This document shows, piece by piece, positions 6,155 through 6,427 of a DNA stretch of 6,427 nucleotides. The notes beneath the pieces are model-generated. The model did not search any database and was not told the origin of the DNA. It saw nothing but the letters and a program-made list of their open reading frames with translations. Made by a program: the position numbers and the translations under genes. This DNA is from an uncultured Collinsella sp. (lineage in GTDB: Bacteria; Actinomycetota; Coriobacteriia; Coriobacteriales; Coriobacteriaceae). The first letter of the stretch is position 1; each line of letters opens with the position of its first letter. Location: the NCBI GenBank assembly GCA_900545835.1, contig URBB01000107.1, positions 1-6,427 on the forward strand. Direction: 5' to 3'.

Positions 6155-6186
6155 AAAAAGGGACAGGTTTATTTTGGCAGGTTTTA
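6155..6186 (+). repeat. 32-bp repeat, right copy, inverted relative to 2588-2619
   Basis: This copy begins six bases after the permease stop codon. It differs from the reverse complement of the left copy at one base. Similarity ends abruptly on the inner-gene side and after TTTTA at 6186. Its 3' end also forms a small hairpin, CAGGT (6178-6182) with ACCTG (6186-6190), directly before the terminator stem. Confidence 0.85.
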
Positions 6187-6193
6187 CCTGGCC

Positions 6194-6226
6194 AAACGCC
6201 GGGCACCTACGGGCGACCCGGCGTTT
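6194..6226 (+). terminator. Intrinsic terminator of the ABC operon
   Basis: AAACGCCGGG (6194-6203) and CCCGGCGTTT (6217-6226) form a perfect, G+C-rich 10-bp stem with a 13-base loop, 46 bases after the permease stop codon. The following tract (GTTGCTTTGCT) is only moderately T-rich, so termination may be incomplete. The stem is nearly symmetrical and could also stop minus-strand transcripts. Confidence 0.75.
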
Positions 6227-6427
6227 GTTGCTTTGCTATCTTCTGCTCGCAAGCGTTGATGAGAGGCTCTTTTCAGCCTTCGAGATTGAGCTTGAATGGG
6301 TCGTATGCTACAAAACGGGCCTATCTACTACGTTTAATTGGATACCCTCAACCATGCCGGGAAAACGAAAAATAAAACCGACGCTCCTATAAGTTGTCAA
6401 TAGGCAGTTTGCGGGAGCGCTCCCTTC
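6227..6427. other. Unassigned intergenic end of the window
   Basis: I find no convincing gene on either strand. On the minus strand TTGACA (6395-6400) and TTTTAT (6372-6377) are 17 bases apart, a possible promoter pointing back toward the operon terminator. GGGAGCGCTCCC (6413-6424) is a perfect 12-bp palindrome at the window edge, perhaps part of a structure that continues beyond it. Confidence 0.4.

Noticed and set aside
6308..6355. Minus-strand mini-frame of 15 codons (MVEGIQLNVVDRPVL)
   Set aside because: There is no ribosome binding site and it is too short to judge; only the possible promoter upstream argues for it.
6413..6424. 12-bp palindrome GGGAGCGCTCCC as a terminator
   Set aside because: The window ends three bases later, so neither a loop nor a T-tract can be evaluated; a gapless palindrome is a poor RNA hairpin.

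Overview
The window looks like one end of an assembly contig from a high-G+C Gram-positive gut bacterium. My best guess is a Coriobacteriia member such as Collinsella. This rests on the overall style: G+C-rich genes with GTG starts, a Gram-positive/actinobacterial type LexA box, a large FtsX-type permease with an extracellular coiled coil, and dispersed hairpin repeats. It is inference, not proof. The first 16 bases are the Tn5 (Nextera) mosaic end, so they are library adapter and not genome.

Layout. Bases 17-389 hold no gene. They contain a 172-bp element with long inverted arms (52-223) and then a short leader with a Shine-Dalgarno for a plus-strand O6-alkylguanine-DNA alkyltransferase gene (ogt, 390-968). 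Converging on ogt from the minus strand is a scar: the 5' third of an Abi_2-type abortive-infection gene (about 1254-1595) runs directly into the last 60-70 codons of a ClC chloride channel gene (about 1033-1245) in another frame. Both are remnants. Next on the minus strand is an intact 212-residue GyrI-like protein (1766-2404). Its promoter carries a perfect 14-bp LexA/SOS palindrome (2461-2474).

The second half is a two-gene ABC exporter operon on the plus strand: a MacB/LolD-type ATPase (2676-3377) whose stop codon overlaps the GTG start of a 925-residue FtsX-like permease (3371-6148). A strong stem-loop, probably a terminator, follows at 6194-6226. The operon sits between two copies of a 32-bp sequence in opposite orientation (2588-2619 and 6155-6186, one mismatch). 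The last 200 bases contain no recognisable gene.

How the genes relate. The ATPase and permease clearly form one transporter; its substrate cannot be read from the sequence. The alkyltransferase repairs alkylated DNA, and the GyrI-like protein appears SOS-controlled and belongs to a family tied to gyrase-poison and genotoxin protection. The left half therefore has a genotoxic-stress theme, interrupted by a defence-gene and channel-gene scar. I see no convincing wholly new system. The most useful leads are the SOS box on the GyrI-like gene, the inverted 32-mers around the ABC operon, the long-armed repeat at the left edge and the abi/ClC junction.
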